Of a stretch of DNA of 64,000 nucleotides, positions 23,401-33,882 are shown one piece after another. Location: contig BDIU01000021.1 of the NCBI GenBank assembly GCA_002118135.1, forward strand, positions 1-64,000, given 5' to 3'. Source of the DNA: Trebouxia sp. TZW2008 (Eukaryota; Chlorophyta; Trebouxiophyceae; Trebouxiales; Trebouxiaceae). The notes under the pieces were generated by a model. The model worked only from the letters and a program-made list of their open reading frames with translations, made no database searches and was not told the origin of the DNA. The first letter of the stretch is position 1. Each line of letters starts with the position of its first letter. The translations under genes were made by a program, and so were the position numbers.

Positions 23401-26400
23401 CGGAGTTGCCCATTTTGGGCAACGCGACATTCAGCGCAAATACTTTGAGGCACTGCGACAGATCTGAGAGCTGCTCTGGGCATGCACAGCCCCGCCTGTG
23501 TGTTCACAGTGTGTATCATGCTACCTACGCTTGCACTTGGAGGGCTCATTTGGTTTCACAAAGTGCATACTTTGGGCCATCATCCTCATATCCTGCATTA
23601 ACTGCTCAGTAAGCATGCACACTTGTCCAAGGCATGCACTTGTAGAACAAGGCTGCAGCAGGCATGTGACCATGCCACCATGCACAGAGGCCTCCTAACT
23701 GACTGAGCTGCTTGTTGCGACAATGTGAGCAGAAGACTGTTTTGACTGTCTCACAACAGTAATCTACTCCAGCTGCCGGACAGATCAAAACTCTTCTGCG
23801 CGCCTGATGTCACACCCCAGCGTCATAGCAGGCTGATTTCACCCTATGCTCGTTGCAAACAGTTCTCATTGGTCGCTATGATCACAATGTTGTCTTGTGA
23901 CAGGCAGCAACCTTTTCGACCACAGCGTGATGTGATCAGCTGGTTCACACCTTGACAAGTTGTCGACTATATCTGTCTTTGATATCAGGTTCAGTTGCAT
24001 GCACGTCATACTCAAGTGTCAAGCTTCATGACAAGTCAGCAAGCTTCATCCACAACTCACTTTGCTTGCCAGAGTATGACTTTCATCAGTGCAAACAGTG
24101 AATACAGCATACAGCGCCTGCTTAGTCAGCATCTTCACCTGCTTGGTCAGCAGCATTGTTCAGACTGACTTGAATGTCAGCATTGCACCTGCACCTTCAC
24201 ACCTCTGATGAGGAATTCAGCATGATGTTGAAGCAGAAGGCATGCTTACAGGTTGTACTCTGTGATTGCAGGATGACATTATGTACACAAACTTGACTGT
24301 GGAGGAAAATCTGATGTTCAGCGCAAGATATCGGCTGCCTGTCCATTACACCCATTCCCAGCACATTTACTATGTTGAGCGGGCAATTCAGGTTAGCTTC
24401 ATGCTCTCGAGCTTTGTCAATAGTACACACTCAAATGCAGCAGTGATGCCCGCTCTGCAGTCTGCAGTTTTGATAGATCAGCCAGACATTATGCATGCTA
24501 CGCTCGTCTCCCAAGTCATTGTGCGCAAGATGTATGCAATAACGCCACTTGCAGACCCCTGAATCACGACAGCAACATTTCAGGCAAGCGCACAGGCTTC
24601 AGCTTGCAGGTCTGCAGATTGTGGCATTAAACAAGATCAAGATCTTTGTGTGTAAAGCTGCCAGTTGCAGACACCTGATCCCTGCAAGCAAGCTCACAAG
24701 TTCCACCCCGAGTCTGCAGATTCTGGCATTGGATGACATCAGGAACGAGATCATTGGCGATGAAGAGGTAAGGGGCATTTCTGGGGGTCAGCGCAAGAGG
24801 GTGAATGTGGGTCTGGAGCTGGTGGCTGACCCTATCATGCTTTTCTTGGATGAGCCAACAAGTGGACTGGACTCCACCTCTTCCAAGATGGTGGTCTCAG
24901 CCCTGCAGCAGGTGCAATCCACAACTGCTGCCTGTGACAATAAATCCAGCTTTTGCTATAATTGTGTACAAGAGATGTGATGTGTTGCTCTCATTGCTTG
25001 CGTTGTCAAGGCAAACCAGTGATTAATGGAGCACTTTCAATTTGGTTGTTAAGCGGCAAACACTGACAGGAACTACTGCGGTGTTTCTGAGCACAAACAG
25101 TGATGGGTTCTGCAGTTTGCTTGTTATCAGTTGCAGTGCAATATGATGGCAGAAAGCTTGTGGGCATAACTGAATGCGGTGCAGGTGGCGCACATAGCGG
25201 TGACGATTGCAGCAGTCATTCATCAGCCCAGCTATGAGATCTTCCATATGTTTGATGACATCTCGCTGCTGGTCAGATGGGGTAGAACAGCTCAAGATAC
25301 CAGTGTATGATGCCACTGCTCACAACATTAATGCATCTGATATCCATAGCCATTCCTGATGACACATTTGCATGTGGTACAGGTAGCGCACATGGGTGTG
25401 ACCATTGCAGCAGTCATCCACCAGCCCAGCTATGAGATCTTCCAGATGTTTGATGATATCCTGCTGCTGGCAAAAGGGGGCAGAACAGCCTTCTATGGGC
25501 CTGAGGGTCAAGTCCAGGGTTACTTTGAGAAGCTAGGCTATGCCCTGCCTCAGAAGACCAACCCGGCTGACGTCTACATGGACATCATTGCTGGCATCAA
25601 GAGCAGGGTGAATGGTCCTCCACAAACTCCACAGGTGAGTTTCTCTTATCTGGGTTGTCCTCATTGCTCTGGACAAATTCAAGCATTCAGCTGGATGTGT
25701 TCAAGAGCATCACCTGTTGCCTAAGCAAGACATTGTCATCCTTGTGTTGATAAGCTTATTTCGCGCATGTACAGCAGTTGCTGCTTGCAAAAAGAGCAGG
25801 GTTGATGGCCATCCACAGACTCCACAGGTATTTCATGCTTTGTGTCCCTTCACAAGCTGACACAGCGCCAGGACCGTGCAAATCGTGTCAGCTAGCGTCT
25901 CGCCGCCTTCTCACATAGCTGTCCCCTGGACCTGTCTGGATTGTGCTTGTCGCAAGCACGCAGAAAATAGTCTTCACCGAGCAGGCATCATGCACGTTTC
26001 TTGCAGGCGTGCCGCACGTTTTGTTCATTGCAGAATCCTTGACCACTTCAGACATGTATGCATAGCTTTGTTAATCCCTTTCAACCCATTCTCCACTGAA
26101 TTTGCAGGATCTGGCAGCATGCTGGGATGACCACAATCTACCCCCTGACCAGCCCCCAACCCCCCGCCCCCTCCCTGATGATTCAGATTCTGACTCAGGC
26201 CAAGCTGAGAGCCTCTCAGGCTTTGGGCCAGCCGACCTGGCTGAGTACTCCATACCCCTGCCTGGCACCCCCTTGACCCCCCACCAGGGCCCACCCCACA
26301 GGCGGGCTGTCATGTGGGTCAGGAGGAGGTGGAAGAAGGGCGTCATGCTTGCAGCCTACTTAGGCAAGGAGTGGAAGGAGCAGATGATGGCTTGCAGGTG

Positions 26401-29400
26401 CTCTTGCGCATGGTGTTCCTTTGTTTTGCCAGTTGCAAGCATGCGTTTCGCAAGTCCATGGAAGCTCACCAACACGTGGTGTCTTGGCACATGCCGTTCT
26501 GTCCCCTTGCTACCAGCATGCACCTAGCAGAGTCATTGAAACCAGCTAGCAAGCATGCAAAGAATGAGGCATGGTTGCAAGTGGTAGGTTGATTTGCCTG
26601 AATGTGATCAAACAAGGTCGTGTCAGTAGCCTGCTTTGTCTAGACTTGAACACATGGGTGTAACAGAGTGCCTGCCAAGCTCGCAACTTCAAGGATGCTG
26701 CTTGCACAAGAAGGATGACAACTCTGCTGTGTGTGAGCTAAAGTTGCCCGGCAGTGAACTGCTGGTTTACATGCGTGCAAAGATGACTGCTTGTTGGAAC
26801 TGCTGACAGAGCTGCAGTTATGGTCTTCTGCTTTGACAGACCCTGGAGTCATGCGCTGTGGGATTGCCTGTGTACAGGTTTGCAAGTATATATCCAGTAA
26901 ATTTTCGCTGGCTGTCATGGTTTCATGGTGTAGTCGGTTATCACATTCGCCTAACACGCGAAAGGTCTCCGGTTCGATCCCGGATGAAACCATTGGATTT
27001 TGCTTTTTCGGTTCGTTGAGTGCCTCCAGCGAAGTTTTGCTTGATGGCCGCCCAGCTTTTTTTGGTTCGCTGAGTGCCTCCAGCGAAGTTTTGCTTGATG
27101 GCCGCCCAAGTGCACCTGATGCTTGTCTGTTAAAGTACATTAGTCAGTATGTCCGATAAAGAAGTTCAAGGAGCTTTACACCGGCAGACATTTAAAATGG
27201 CCGTTTTAAATGTCCGATAAAAGCCAGATGGCAAGACCCTTGTTTCAGCATAAACATGCATGCGCAACTGTTCACGACTCAGAATCAGCATTGTCTGTCT
27301 GTGAGACCTTGAGGCATTCGCAGCAAGTATCATGTGTCGCAGACCTCTGTTACTGGACAGCACTGTCAAAAATGCAGGACTGGCCAGCTGGCATCACAGC
27401 CCACCTGAGCTGTACTGACTTGCTAACATTGTAGCGCCTCATGAGTAATTTGCCGCTAGTCTCACTCTAAGGCTTTGCAAAAACAACTGGTATAGTGTGA
27501 GGCAGATGACCACTCGTTTTGTGAAAAGCTGGCATAGTCTGTAGCAAGCGCAAAAGGCTCCCTAGCATGTCAGGCGCAATGATGACAACTTTAAATTTGT
27601 TTGTCATCCTTTTCCAGTTTGTTTCCAGTGCGCTGCTAGGATAATTAATTTCTTTCTTATACCTGCCTGCTATGAGTCAACAGATGCTACCTGTCATCAT
27701 GACTGCCTGGCATGCAAGCCTAGCCCATCATCCCTGTGCCTTCAGGCTCTCTGCTGCAGAACAGACCAATGAGACCTTGTTGTGCTTTGTCAGGTGCTAC
27801 CTGTCATCATGCAATTCTGGCATGTGAGCCTCAAAGACACAGCCATCACAGACAGATACACTGTGACACCAAAACAGTAGGGCATCTTACTGTTTTGGAG
27901 AGACCAATGACTGCTTGCAGTGATCTGCCAGGTGTTACCTGTCATCCTGGAATCCTGGCAGGCAAGCCTCACCCAAGGCTCAGCCATCAGAGGCAGACGT
28001 GCTATTACGGCAGGGCAGTAGGGCATCTCTGCTGTCCAATGAGGGCGGAATGGCGTCCCTGACCTAGCAAAAGATCTGCTTCTAGCCTCACCGTGCTGTT
28101 CTGAAAAGATCAGTGATTGCTTGCTGTTTGCTGCCAGGTGTTAATATGTCATCATCATTATCTCCCTAGCAGGCAAGCCTCACCCAAGCCATCGGAGGCA
28201 GACATGCTGTCATGGCTGGGTAGTAGGGCATCTGTTCCTCATTTTGTCTTGTCTTTCTTGCTGACCGTCTGAAGTGAATGATCAGGTGTTACCTGTCATC
28301 CTGGGTCCCTGGCAGGCAAGCCTCGCCCAAGGCTCAGCCATCAGAAGCAGACGTGCTGTCACGGCAGGGCAGTAGGGCATCTCTACTGTCCAATGAGGGC
28401 GGAATGGCGTCCCCAACACAGCAGGATAGGGCTGGTTTAGCTAGGGCAGGATCAGGCAAGGCGGCTAAAAGATCCAAACGCCCCACTCCAGGGTTCAGAC
28501 GGCAGTTTGGCTGGTGCCTAAGCAGAATTGCCCTTCAAAGGACCAGGGAGCCTCTCATTGTGGCCACTGACTATGCCATCTTTGCTTTGACAGGTAAGAA
28601 GTTGCCACCATTCATACCGTTTTGTGGTGTTGTTTCTGGCATGTGATGAAATGATGCGCCAGGGCATGCTTGACACAAACAGCATACTGACAGATATTCA
28701 CGCATGCTTCTTTGTCTGTTCGCAAGCCTGCCAATAAGCAGCTTGCAATGTCGGACAGAATAAATTGCAGCTTTGTCTGTCTTGCTGGCAATCTATTTCA
28801 TCATTCATTCATTGTAACCGTGGGCTAGGCAGGCTCAGCAGGCCCATCTAGGTACGTACAGAATCTATGGAAGTATGGTGTTTTGGCAGGCAGCGCATCG
28901 CTTCTCAGAAAGCAATAGATAGCACATGAAAGTCACAAGCAACGAATCATTCCTCAGAGTCACCAAAGTGTTATGCAGGCTTGACATCACTAACTAGCTA
29001 GCTCAAAGGCCCTCAGGGTATCATTCAGTGCATCTCCGCTGGCTAGGGAGCACAGCGAACAGAACACTCAGTCGTTCACTTTGCAATGCAGGCTTGGCGT
29101 TGGGCAGCATCACAGAGCGAGGCAGGGGCAACATCCTGCGCTTTGATGTGGACAGCCTGTACAACAATGTGGCCTTGGGTCTCATGACCACAGTGTCAGC
29201 GCTGCGCACCTTTGGCGCCCACAGGGTGGTGTTCTACCGGGAAGCTGCTTCAGGACTCAACAAGTAATCACCTTGCTTCTGTTCACTGATCACTGCTCTT
29301 CTTCACTGCTTCTGTATGCACCAAGCAGGGCTGTGCACACTCACTAGCAAGCATGGACGTGCAATGATGCAGTATGTCAGTATGCTGTGTTGAAGGTGGT

Positions 29401-31702
29401 AACGAATCCTGCTACAATGTGTCATGTAGGCTGTACCTGAGACACAGGCATCAAAGCAACAATTTGTGCGGTAGTTTGCAACACGAGTCTTCTGCGCATC
29501 AGATTGCAAAACAAATTAAGGCATTTTTATGTATCTAGGGTGGATTGCCTGTGCACGCGCAGTGTCACATTGAGTACTTGTACTTGTTGACAGATGTCTG
29601 ACGGCCAATGAAACAAGTACCAACACTGCCCTGCAGGCCTGCCTTCTTTTTAGCGCTGGACACCTTCGACCATACAGGCACCCTGACAGTTTTCACCATA
29701 GCAGGGTTCTTGCTTGTTACAACGAGCAGCAGGTGTGCTCACAAGCACATGACAGGGTGCACTGAACAACACGTAAAAGCCACTGAAACATGCTCTTCAC
29801 AACTTGCAGGTTTGCATGCTTTTTGGCGCTGGACACCTTTGACCACACAGGCACCCTGCTGAAGTCCCTGCTGTACATGGTTGTGTACAACTCCTTTGCT
29901 CAGCCCACGGCAGTCATCTGGCAGTTGTCAGCTCTCATGCTTTGTTGCAATGGGCAGAAGTTGTGTTGACATGGCCGATCATTGATATGTTGGAAGCAAC
30001 TTGCAGGTTTGCCTTCTTTCTGGCGCTGGACACCTTTGACCACACAGGCACTCTGCTGAAGTCCCTCCTGTATATGGTCATGTACTACTCCTTTGCTCAG
30101 CCCAGAGCAGTCATCTGGCAGATGTATCTCTGCACTGCTGCCATCGTGTATGCCTGCACTGGCACAGCCTACCTTCTGTCCCAGGCAAGCCACAATGTTG
30201 CTTTGGCTGGTCTCCACTCGGCTGCTTGTTGCAGCTTGCTGTTGCTGTGTATTGCATGCCTGCACATGGGCACTTAGGCGCCATGTGGCCATTTCAACTC
30301 ATTCATATTGCACTGGCACAGCCTTTTTTTCATCTTAGGCAAGACACAAAGTTATTGCCGGTGTCTCTGATGCTCTGTATGATCATTGTATTTGGATGTT
30401 GCTGTGTAGAAAGACAGTTGTGGCCTGCCCATTTGGGGCAGTCAAGAGTTACCAATCGCAATCGCTCAGGCTGGAGTGGCACAGCTTTTCTTATACCTCA
30501 GGCATGCCATGCAACTGTGACAAGAGTGTCTGAGCTTAGTGCTTGCTGTATTGTGTTGAGTCGTTGCTGTTGATGTGAAACTTATGGCATGTCCCAACAG
30601 GGACATCCAAGGACCATGTCACCATCTCCACATTTCCATGCTGCAATAATACCTGACTTGCTTTTTCACATGGTCCACAGATCATGGAGGCAGCTTCAGG
30701 GCAGCTAGCTGCAGCCATCTACTCCCTCATAGCTGCCCTTCTGGGGCGTCGCCATGACGGCCCTTTGCTGCTGTGGTGCATCTACAACCTCAGCTTTGCA
30801 CGCTGGGGCCTTGAAGGTATGTACCACCATCAGACAGCAACATCCTGCCTGCTTTGTTACCTGTATCACATCTGTGCTTTCAAGCTGAGAAGAAGTCATG
30901 TCTGACTCTCTACCCCAGACTATACATTCTGTTCATTGCAAACTCTCAGCAGGTGCAGCTTTGGTCATCTGCTGACAAACAACTGTACAGACCTCTTAGT
31001 CAGCACTATTCTGCCTGCTGTGACATGAAGGCTGTGCACTCCTGATTGCCGTGTGCTGCTGTGAGTTTGCGTCTGCTTCTGGTCACATTTGCTCCCGTCA
31101 TGGTGCCATATGGCCTAGAGCCTGCTGCTGTTATTGCTTCTGTCGCCATCATATGTGCACAGACTTTGCTTGCTTGTCTGGACTGCTGAGCTGCAAAAGT
31201 TGCTAAATGCTATCATACTGTCTCTGCCAGCGTGGTTCATGGCATGACAGGGCCAATGTGTGTAGAGGGCACTGTTTGTCATGCAGCTTCCATAGAAATG
31301 CATACATGAATGCTTTCAGCTATTGTATTGGACTGTCATCTTGATGCAAGGCAGCAGCAGCAGCGTGATGTGGCCTTCAGCAGTTTCACTGCAAGTCAAA
31401 ACTTTGTAGCCATACTCACGTTTGAATGCGTTCACCTCATCTTGAGCAGCTTGACACCACCAGGTGGCATATTGTGCGAAGATCACTAAATGTGATGATT
31501 GCTGCCTGCAGGCTACATCATTTCTGAGGCCAACAGACTGAATGGAGTTTGGCTGCTAGCTCGCTGCGCAGACTTGAAGCAGCTCAACTACAGTGTTGCT
31601 GAGTTCCATCTCTGTCTAGGAATGCTGATTGTGATTGGGCTCATCTTCAGGGTGCTTGCGCTCATAGGCATGTACAGCTTGAATAGAGGGCGGCAAACGT
31701 AG
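17410..31702 (+). CDS. ABCG half-transporter, plant ABCG24/28 type
   Basis: ATP-driven membrane exporter, probably for lipidic compounds (family-level inference). About 19 exons, roughly 1200 aa. A signal peptide ([14 protein letters not shown]) leads a Cys-rich ectodomain ([48 protein letters not shown]), one membrane helix ([16 protein letters not shown]) and a basic/acidic linker. The ATPase follows: Walker A GPSGAGKTS split across 22367/23080, Q-loop VPQDD, signature ISGGQRKR, Walker [10 protein letters not shown]-loop VIHQPS. The C-terminal membrane domain is in exons 28286-28593, 29092-29263, 30007-30184, 30681-30816 and 31512-31702. Other exons: 17410-17724, 17843-17927, 18140-18275, 18579-18653, 18841-19006, 19738-19910, 20239-20439, 21499-21643, 22021-22367, 23080-23207, 24272-24391, 24720-24911, 25383-25634, 26108-26397. 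Phase does not close between 19910 and 20239, so a boundary or small exon there is wrong. A GC-AG intron follows 30184. Confidence 0.95.
19060..19130 (+). repeat. donor-side copy of ABCG exon 5
   Basis: Repeats the end of exon 5 (18841-19006): the segment encoding [20 protein letters not shown] returns as [20 protein letters not shown], with CAG/GT retained at the donor position. Two of the cysteine-motif residues are altered in the copy. Confidence 0.85.
23307..23386 (+). tRNA. tRNA-Leu (anticodon UAG)
   Basis: An 80-base tRNA with a complete cloverleaf. The acceptor stem GACAATT pairs with AGTTGTC. The D-arm A box is GGCCGAGTGGTCTAAGGC. The anticodon stem CTGGA/TCCAG holds the loop TTTAGGC (anticodon TAG). 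A type-II variable arm and the T-arm GTGAGTTCAAATCTCAC follow. No intron. It lies on the same strand inside the ABCG intron between exons 10 and 11 and decodes CUA. A T-rich run TTCTTTTGG about 10 bases downstream may serve as the Pol III terminator. Confidence 0.97.
25185..25310 (+). repeat. acceptor-side copy of ABCG exon 13
   Basis: Starts after TGCAG and reads [20 protein letters not shown] and then HMFDDISLL in the phase of real exon 13 (25383-25634, [20 protein letters not shown]). It includes the H-loop histidine, then diverges and stops at TGA 25308-25310. In the first 28 codons third-position changes predominate (GTA/GTG, ACC/ACG, ATC/ATT, CAC/CAT). If spliced in place of, or before, the real exon it would end the protein after the H-loop. 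Confidence 0.85.
25790..25830 (+). repeat. donor-side copy of ABCG exon 13
   Basis: AAGAGCAGGGTTGATGGCC and then ATCCACAGACTCCACAG/GTA repeat the last codons of exon 13 ([11 protein letters not shown]) with the donor position retained. It lies about 160 bases downstream of the real donor at 25634. Confidence 0.85.
26919..26992 (+). tRNA. tRNA-Val (anticodon AAC)
   Basis: A 74-base tRNA: acceptor stem GGTTTCA pairs with TGAAACC, the A box is TGGTGTAGTCGGTTATCAC, the anticodon loop is CCTAACACG (anticodon AAC), and the T-arm is CCGGTTCGATCCCGG. It lies on the same strand inside the ABCG intron between exons 14 and 15. T-runs downstream (GCTTTTTCGG at about 27002) are suitable Pol III terminators. 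A 54-base tandem repeat follows directly. Confidence 0.97.
27002..27108. repeat. 54-base tandem duplication 3' of tRNA-Val
   Basis: Two near-identical units of GGTTCGYTGAGTGCCTCCAG followed by CGAAGTTTTGCTTGATGGCC and GCCCA, at 27010-27054 and 27064-27108, each preceded by a GCTTTTT run. Only one or two differences in 45 bases, so the duplication is recent. Confidence 0.9.
27187..27214. repeat. 11-base perfect inverted repeat
   Basis: GACATTTAAAA and TTTTAAATGTC flank a 6-base loop TGGCCG. The words GTCCGATAAA occur at about 27150 and again at 27212, just outside. Together with the neighbouring tandem repeat this suggests a small element next to the tRNA gene. Confidence 0.8.
27681..28240 (+). 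repeat. four acceptor-side copies of ABCG exon 15
   Basis: Units begin at about 27684, 27794, 27932 and 28138, each with CAG(G/A)TG(C/T)TA and then CTGTCATC or a variant, ahead of real exon 15 at 28286. The 27932 unit is nearly identical to the real exon over some 130 bases (RCYLSSW(N)[21 protein letters not shown]) and keeps acceptor and phase, but ends at TAG 28065-28067. The others are more decayed; the first has AG followed by A at the junction. Confidence 0.88.
28801..28880. repeat. dispersed repeat family 1 (GTACGTAC core), copy A
   Basis: A CATT tetranucleotide run, then GTGGGCTAGGCAGGCTCAGC and TCTAGGTACGTACAGA. Shared with copies at about 35571, 43615 and 48290. It lies in an ABCG intron. 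Confidence 0.8.
29637..29969 (+). repeat. two acceptor-side copies of ABCG exon 17
   Basis: Real exon 17 starts at 30007. Copy 1 starts at 29637 (reads [15 protein letters not shown] and then diverges). Copy 2 starts at 29820, reads [20 protein letters not shown] and [12 protein letters not shown], and stops at TGA 29967-29969. Both start after TGCAG and keep the phase of the real exon. Copy 2 is nearly as well conserved as the real exon over about 100 bases. Confidence 0.88.
30300..30530 (+). repeat. two donor-side copies of ABCG exon 17
   Basis: CTGGCACAGCCTTTTTTTCA with TTAGGCAAGACACAAAG, and GAGTGGCACAGCTTTTCTTA with CTCAGGCATGCCATGC, repeat the end of exon 17 (ACTGGCACAGCCTACCTTCT with CCCAGGCAAGCCACAATG). 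The repeated unit runs across the GC donor into the intron. Confidence 0.7.
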
Positions 31703-31739
31703 TCTTGACTATGCTGTGTTTTGTTCTGGTGGGTGGTCA

Positions 31740-31744
31740 TGTAA
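31740..31744 (+). terminator. TGTAA polyadenylation signal of the ABCG gene
   Basis: TGTAA, the usual poly(A) signal of green algae, 38 bases after the stop codon. Position and motif fit; short motifs occur by chance. Confidence 0.45.
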
Positions 31745-32248
31745 CAATTGTCAAGGGCAGTACACAACTTCAGCTTCGTTTTGATGTTTTTGTGAGCAAG
31801 ACCTGCGCTCAATGGCATGCAAATTGCCGCTGCTGCATGGCAAGGTTGCTCAAAATCTTTTGAAGTCAATTATCCATTCCCAATCTTGCTAGATTTGTGT
31901 TTGCTATAAGGCTGCTGAGTGCTGATGGATGGGTGCAGAAAAATGAGTAGTAAGGTTTGTGCATTGATAGTTGTGTGCTCCAAAGCGCGCGCATGCAAAA
32001 CCACACAGCCTGCATGAGCTTGGAATGTGACAGCACTCTGCGCCAAAGCGTGGCGCATGCAAAGTATTGGTAACAACAGCGGACTCATATGCATGTGTGC
32101 ATGAACTTCTGCATGCATGCAGAAACGCATTGTGCAACGTTCGCCTTTGCTTAGATGCTGAGCCGGGCAAGCAACACGCGGTTGATCTGTCGCATCGTTG
32201 TCTAGGACGTCTGCAAGTCGTCCGCTGCCCCGCTCTGCTGCAGAGTCG
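31745..32248. other. intergenic between ABCG and Nudix genes
   Basis: No gene recognised. Contains TGCATGC-rich sequence typical of the whole window and the presumed promoter and 5' UTR of the Nudix gene. The upstream reading frame of the Nudix protein stays open for 17 codons before the chosen ATG but has no ATG of its own. Confidence 0.5.
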
Positions 32249-33143
32249 ATGCCAGCTGATCAGCGCAGTGAGCTCCTTGAGATCGTAGACGATCACAACG
32301 AGGTCATTGGCCTCGAAACCCGAGCAAATGTGCATTCCAAAGGCCTGCAGCACCGAGCAGTGTACTGCCTAGTATTTGACAGCACAGGCAAATTGTTGCT
32401 ACAGCAGCGATCTCGAAAGTGTGTCCCTTGCAGCAGCGCATGCAGGCACCCTCGTTCATGAGCTCAGTGCTAGGCTTGTCACAGGAAACAAATTGGTCCT
32501 GGGCAGTGGGACCTTAGCATAGCTGAGCACCTGTCACCCGGCGAGACCTACAAGCAGGTATAGCTTCTGCCTCGCAAAAGCCTGCTGTGACAAATCGCTG
32601 ATGCCTGTAAGCTCATACACCTTATGCTTTGCTGTACACGGTGAGCATTGCAATTGGGTGACTGTTCAATGTACAAATGAAAGACATTGGTCAACTATGC
32701 AGGCTGCTGCAAGAGGGCTTGCTGAAGAGTTGGGCATTGAATGCAACATTGAAGAGCTTGCAGGCCCTTGCTCGCCAAATCATGCACGTAAACTAGAAGT
32801 TCCTGGGAAATTTTGTGATCGTGAGTTTGTTGAATGCTACAGGTATGTGTCTGAATGACAGCTGACAATGCAACCTGTCATGACTCAGCACTGTTTGTTA
32901 GGACAAACACTGTCAAGCAATTGTTGCAGGCTAGATGCGTATGATGGCCCTTTAGATGCTGACGCTCAGGAGGTGCATGACCTGCAATGGGTTGATGTAG
33001 CGCAGCTGATCTCAGATGCAAAGGCAAACTCAGAGAGATACACGCCTTGGTTGAGAGAAGAAATGCATCGGATGCATTGGTTTGGGGACCCGTACTGTCA
33101 GCATCCGCAGCTTGCGATGGGTCAGTTGCAGCCTTCGCCTTGA
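32249..33143 (+). CDS. Nudix hydrolase, IPP-isomerase-like
   Basis: Nudix-fold enzyme of the type that resembles isopentenyl-diphosphate isomerase (ELLEIVDDHNEVIGLETRA, QHRAVYCLVF, GQWDLSIAEHLSPGE). Four exons with closing phases, 198 aa: 32249-32418, 32485-32557, 32703-32842, 32930-33143. The Nudix box, normally G-x5-E-x7-R-E-U-x-E-E-x-G-U, reads EHLSPGETYKQAAARGLAEE and then LGI. The first Gly is Glu and the Glu after Arg is Gly, while the EE pair is kept. Whether it is catalytic is therefore uncertain. The C-terminus has the conserved EVHDLQWVD. Start chosen at the ATG giving MPADQRSELLE. Substrate unknown; cytosolic or plastid location not predictable. Confidence 0.88.
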
Positions 33144-33882
33144 GGACACTCACGGCTTTGGCTCTATCATGATTTTTATAGTGATGACCCATTTTTGGCA
33201 AATTTACTTGGCTGTTGAGAGGCTACACAAAATTCATTACAGACAGCATCCCTGGTCATCACTGCATGTTGCCAAGTGATTTGCAGTTGCTTCCGATGAA
33301 AGTGTTACGGGCCAACCACATGCAACAGCATACCAACCAGGTTGGGCATGGATTCAGAGGTTGAGACACTTTCACTATATTTGATGCGACTGCCATTGAC
33401 ACTGGGCTTTTCCTATGATCAGATCATCCTGCTCAGAAACTGCCGAAAAGCAGTGCTGGGCTATGTGGTGTGCTGCTGATGTTCACGCTTGATGCTGGCA
33501 CATGGCAGCTTGCCGATTGAATGCAAGGGATGTTGAATGGTAGCGGTTGAGTTGATTGTGTGGCACTGCCACGAAGGTCACCCATTTGCAAGTTGTGACA
33601 GACACAAGATGCCAGCCATTGGCTTACTCAAGCCCCCACCGACTGTCCTAATTTAGTCCCCACATTCATGAAAGACATGGAACAGCACCAGAGGTGGCTA
33701 TATGACTTGCTGTCGCAGATGCAAGATAGCGCCAGTCTGCAAAGCAACTGAACCCATGCCAGAGGACAAGCTTTAAAATTAAAAGCAGAAACTGTTCAGA
33801 TCAGCTGTCTTCCTACACTGCATGCATGCTCATGCCTGGCAATAACCAAGCAAACGGCCTCCCTTCCCTCCTCAAATGTGAA
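33144..33882. other. convergent intergenic region
   Basis: Lies between the 3' ends of the Nudix gene (+) and the LRR-like gene (-). Only short open frames; no repeat or RNA recognised. Confidence 0.5.
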
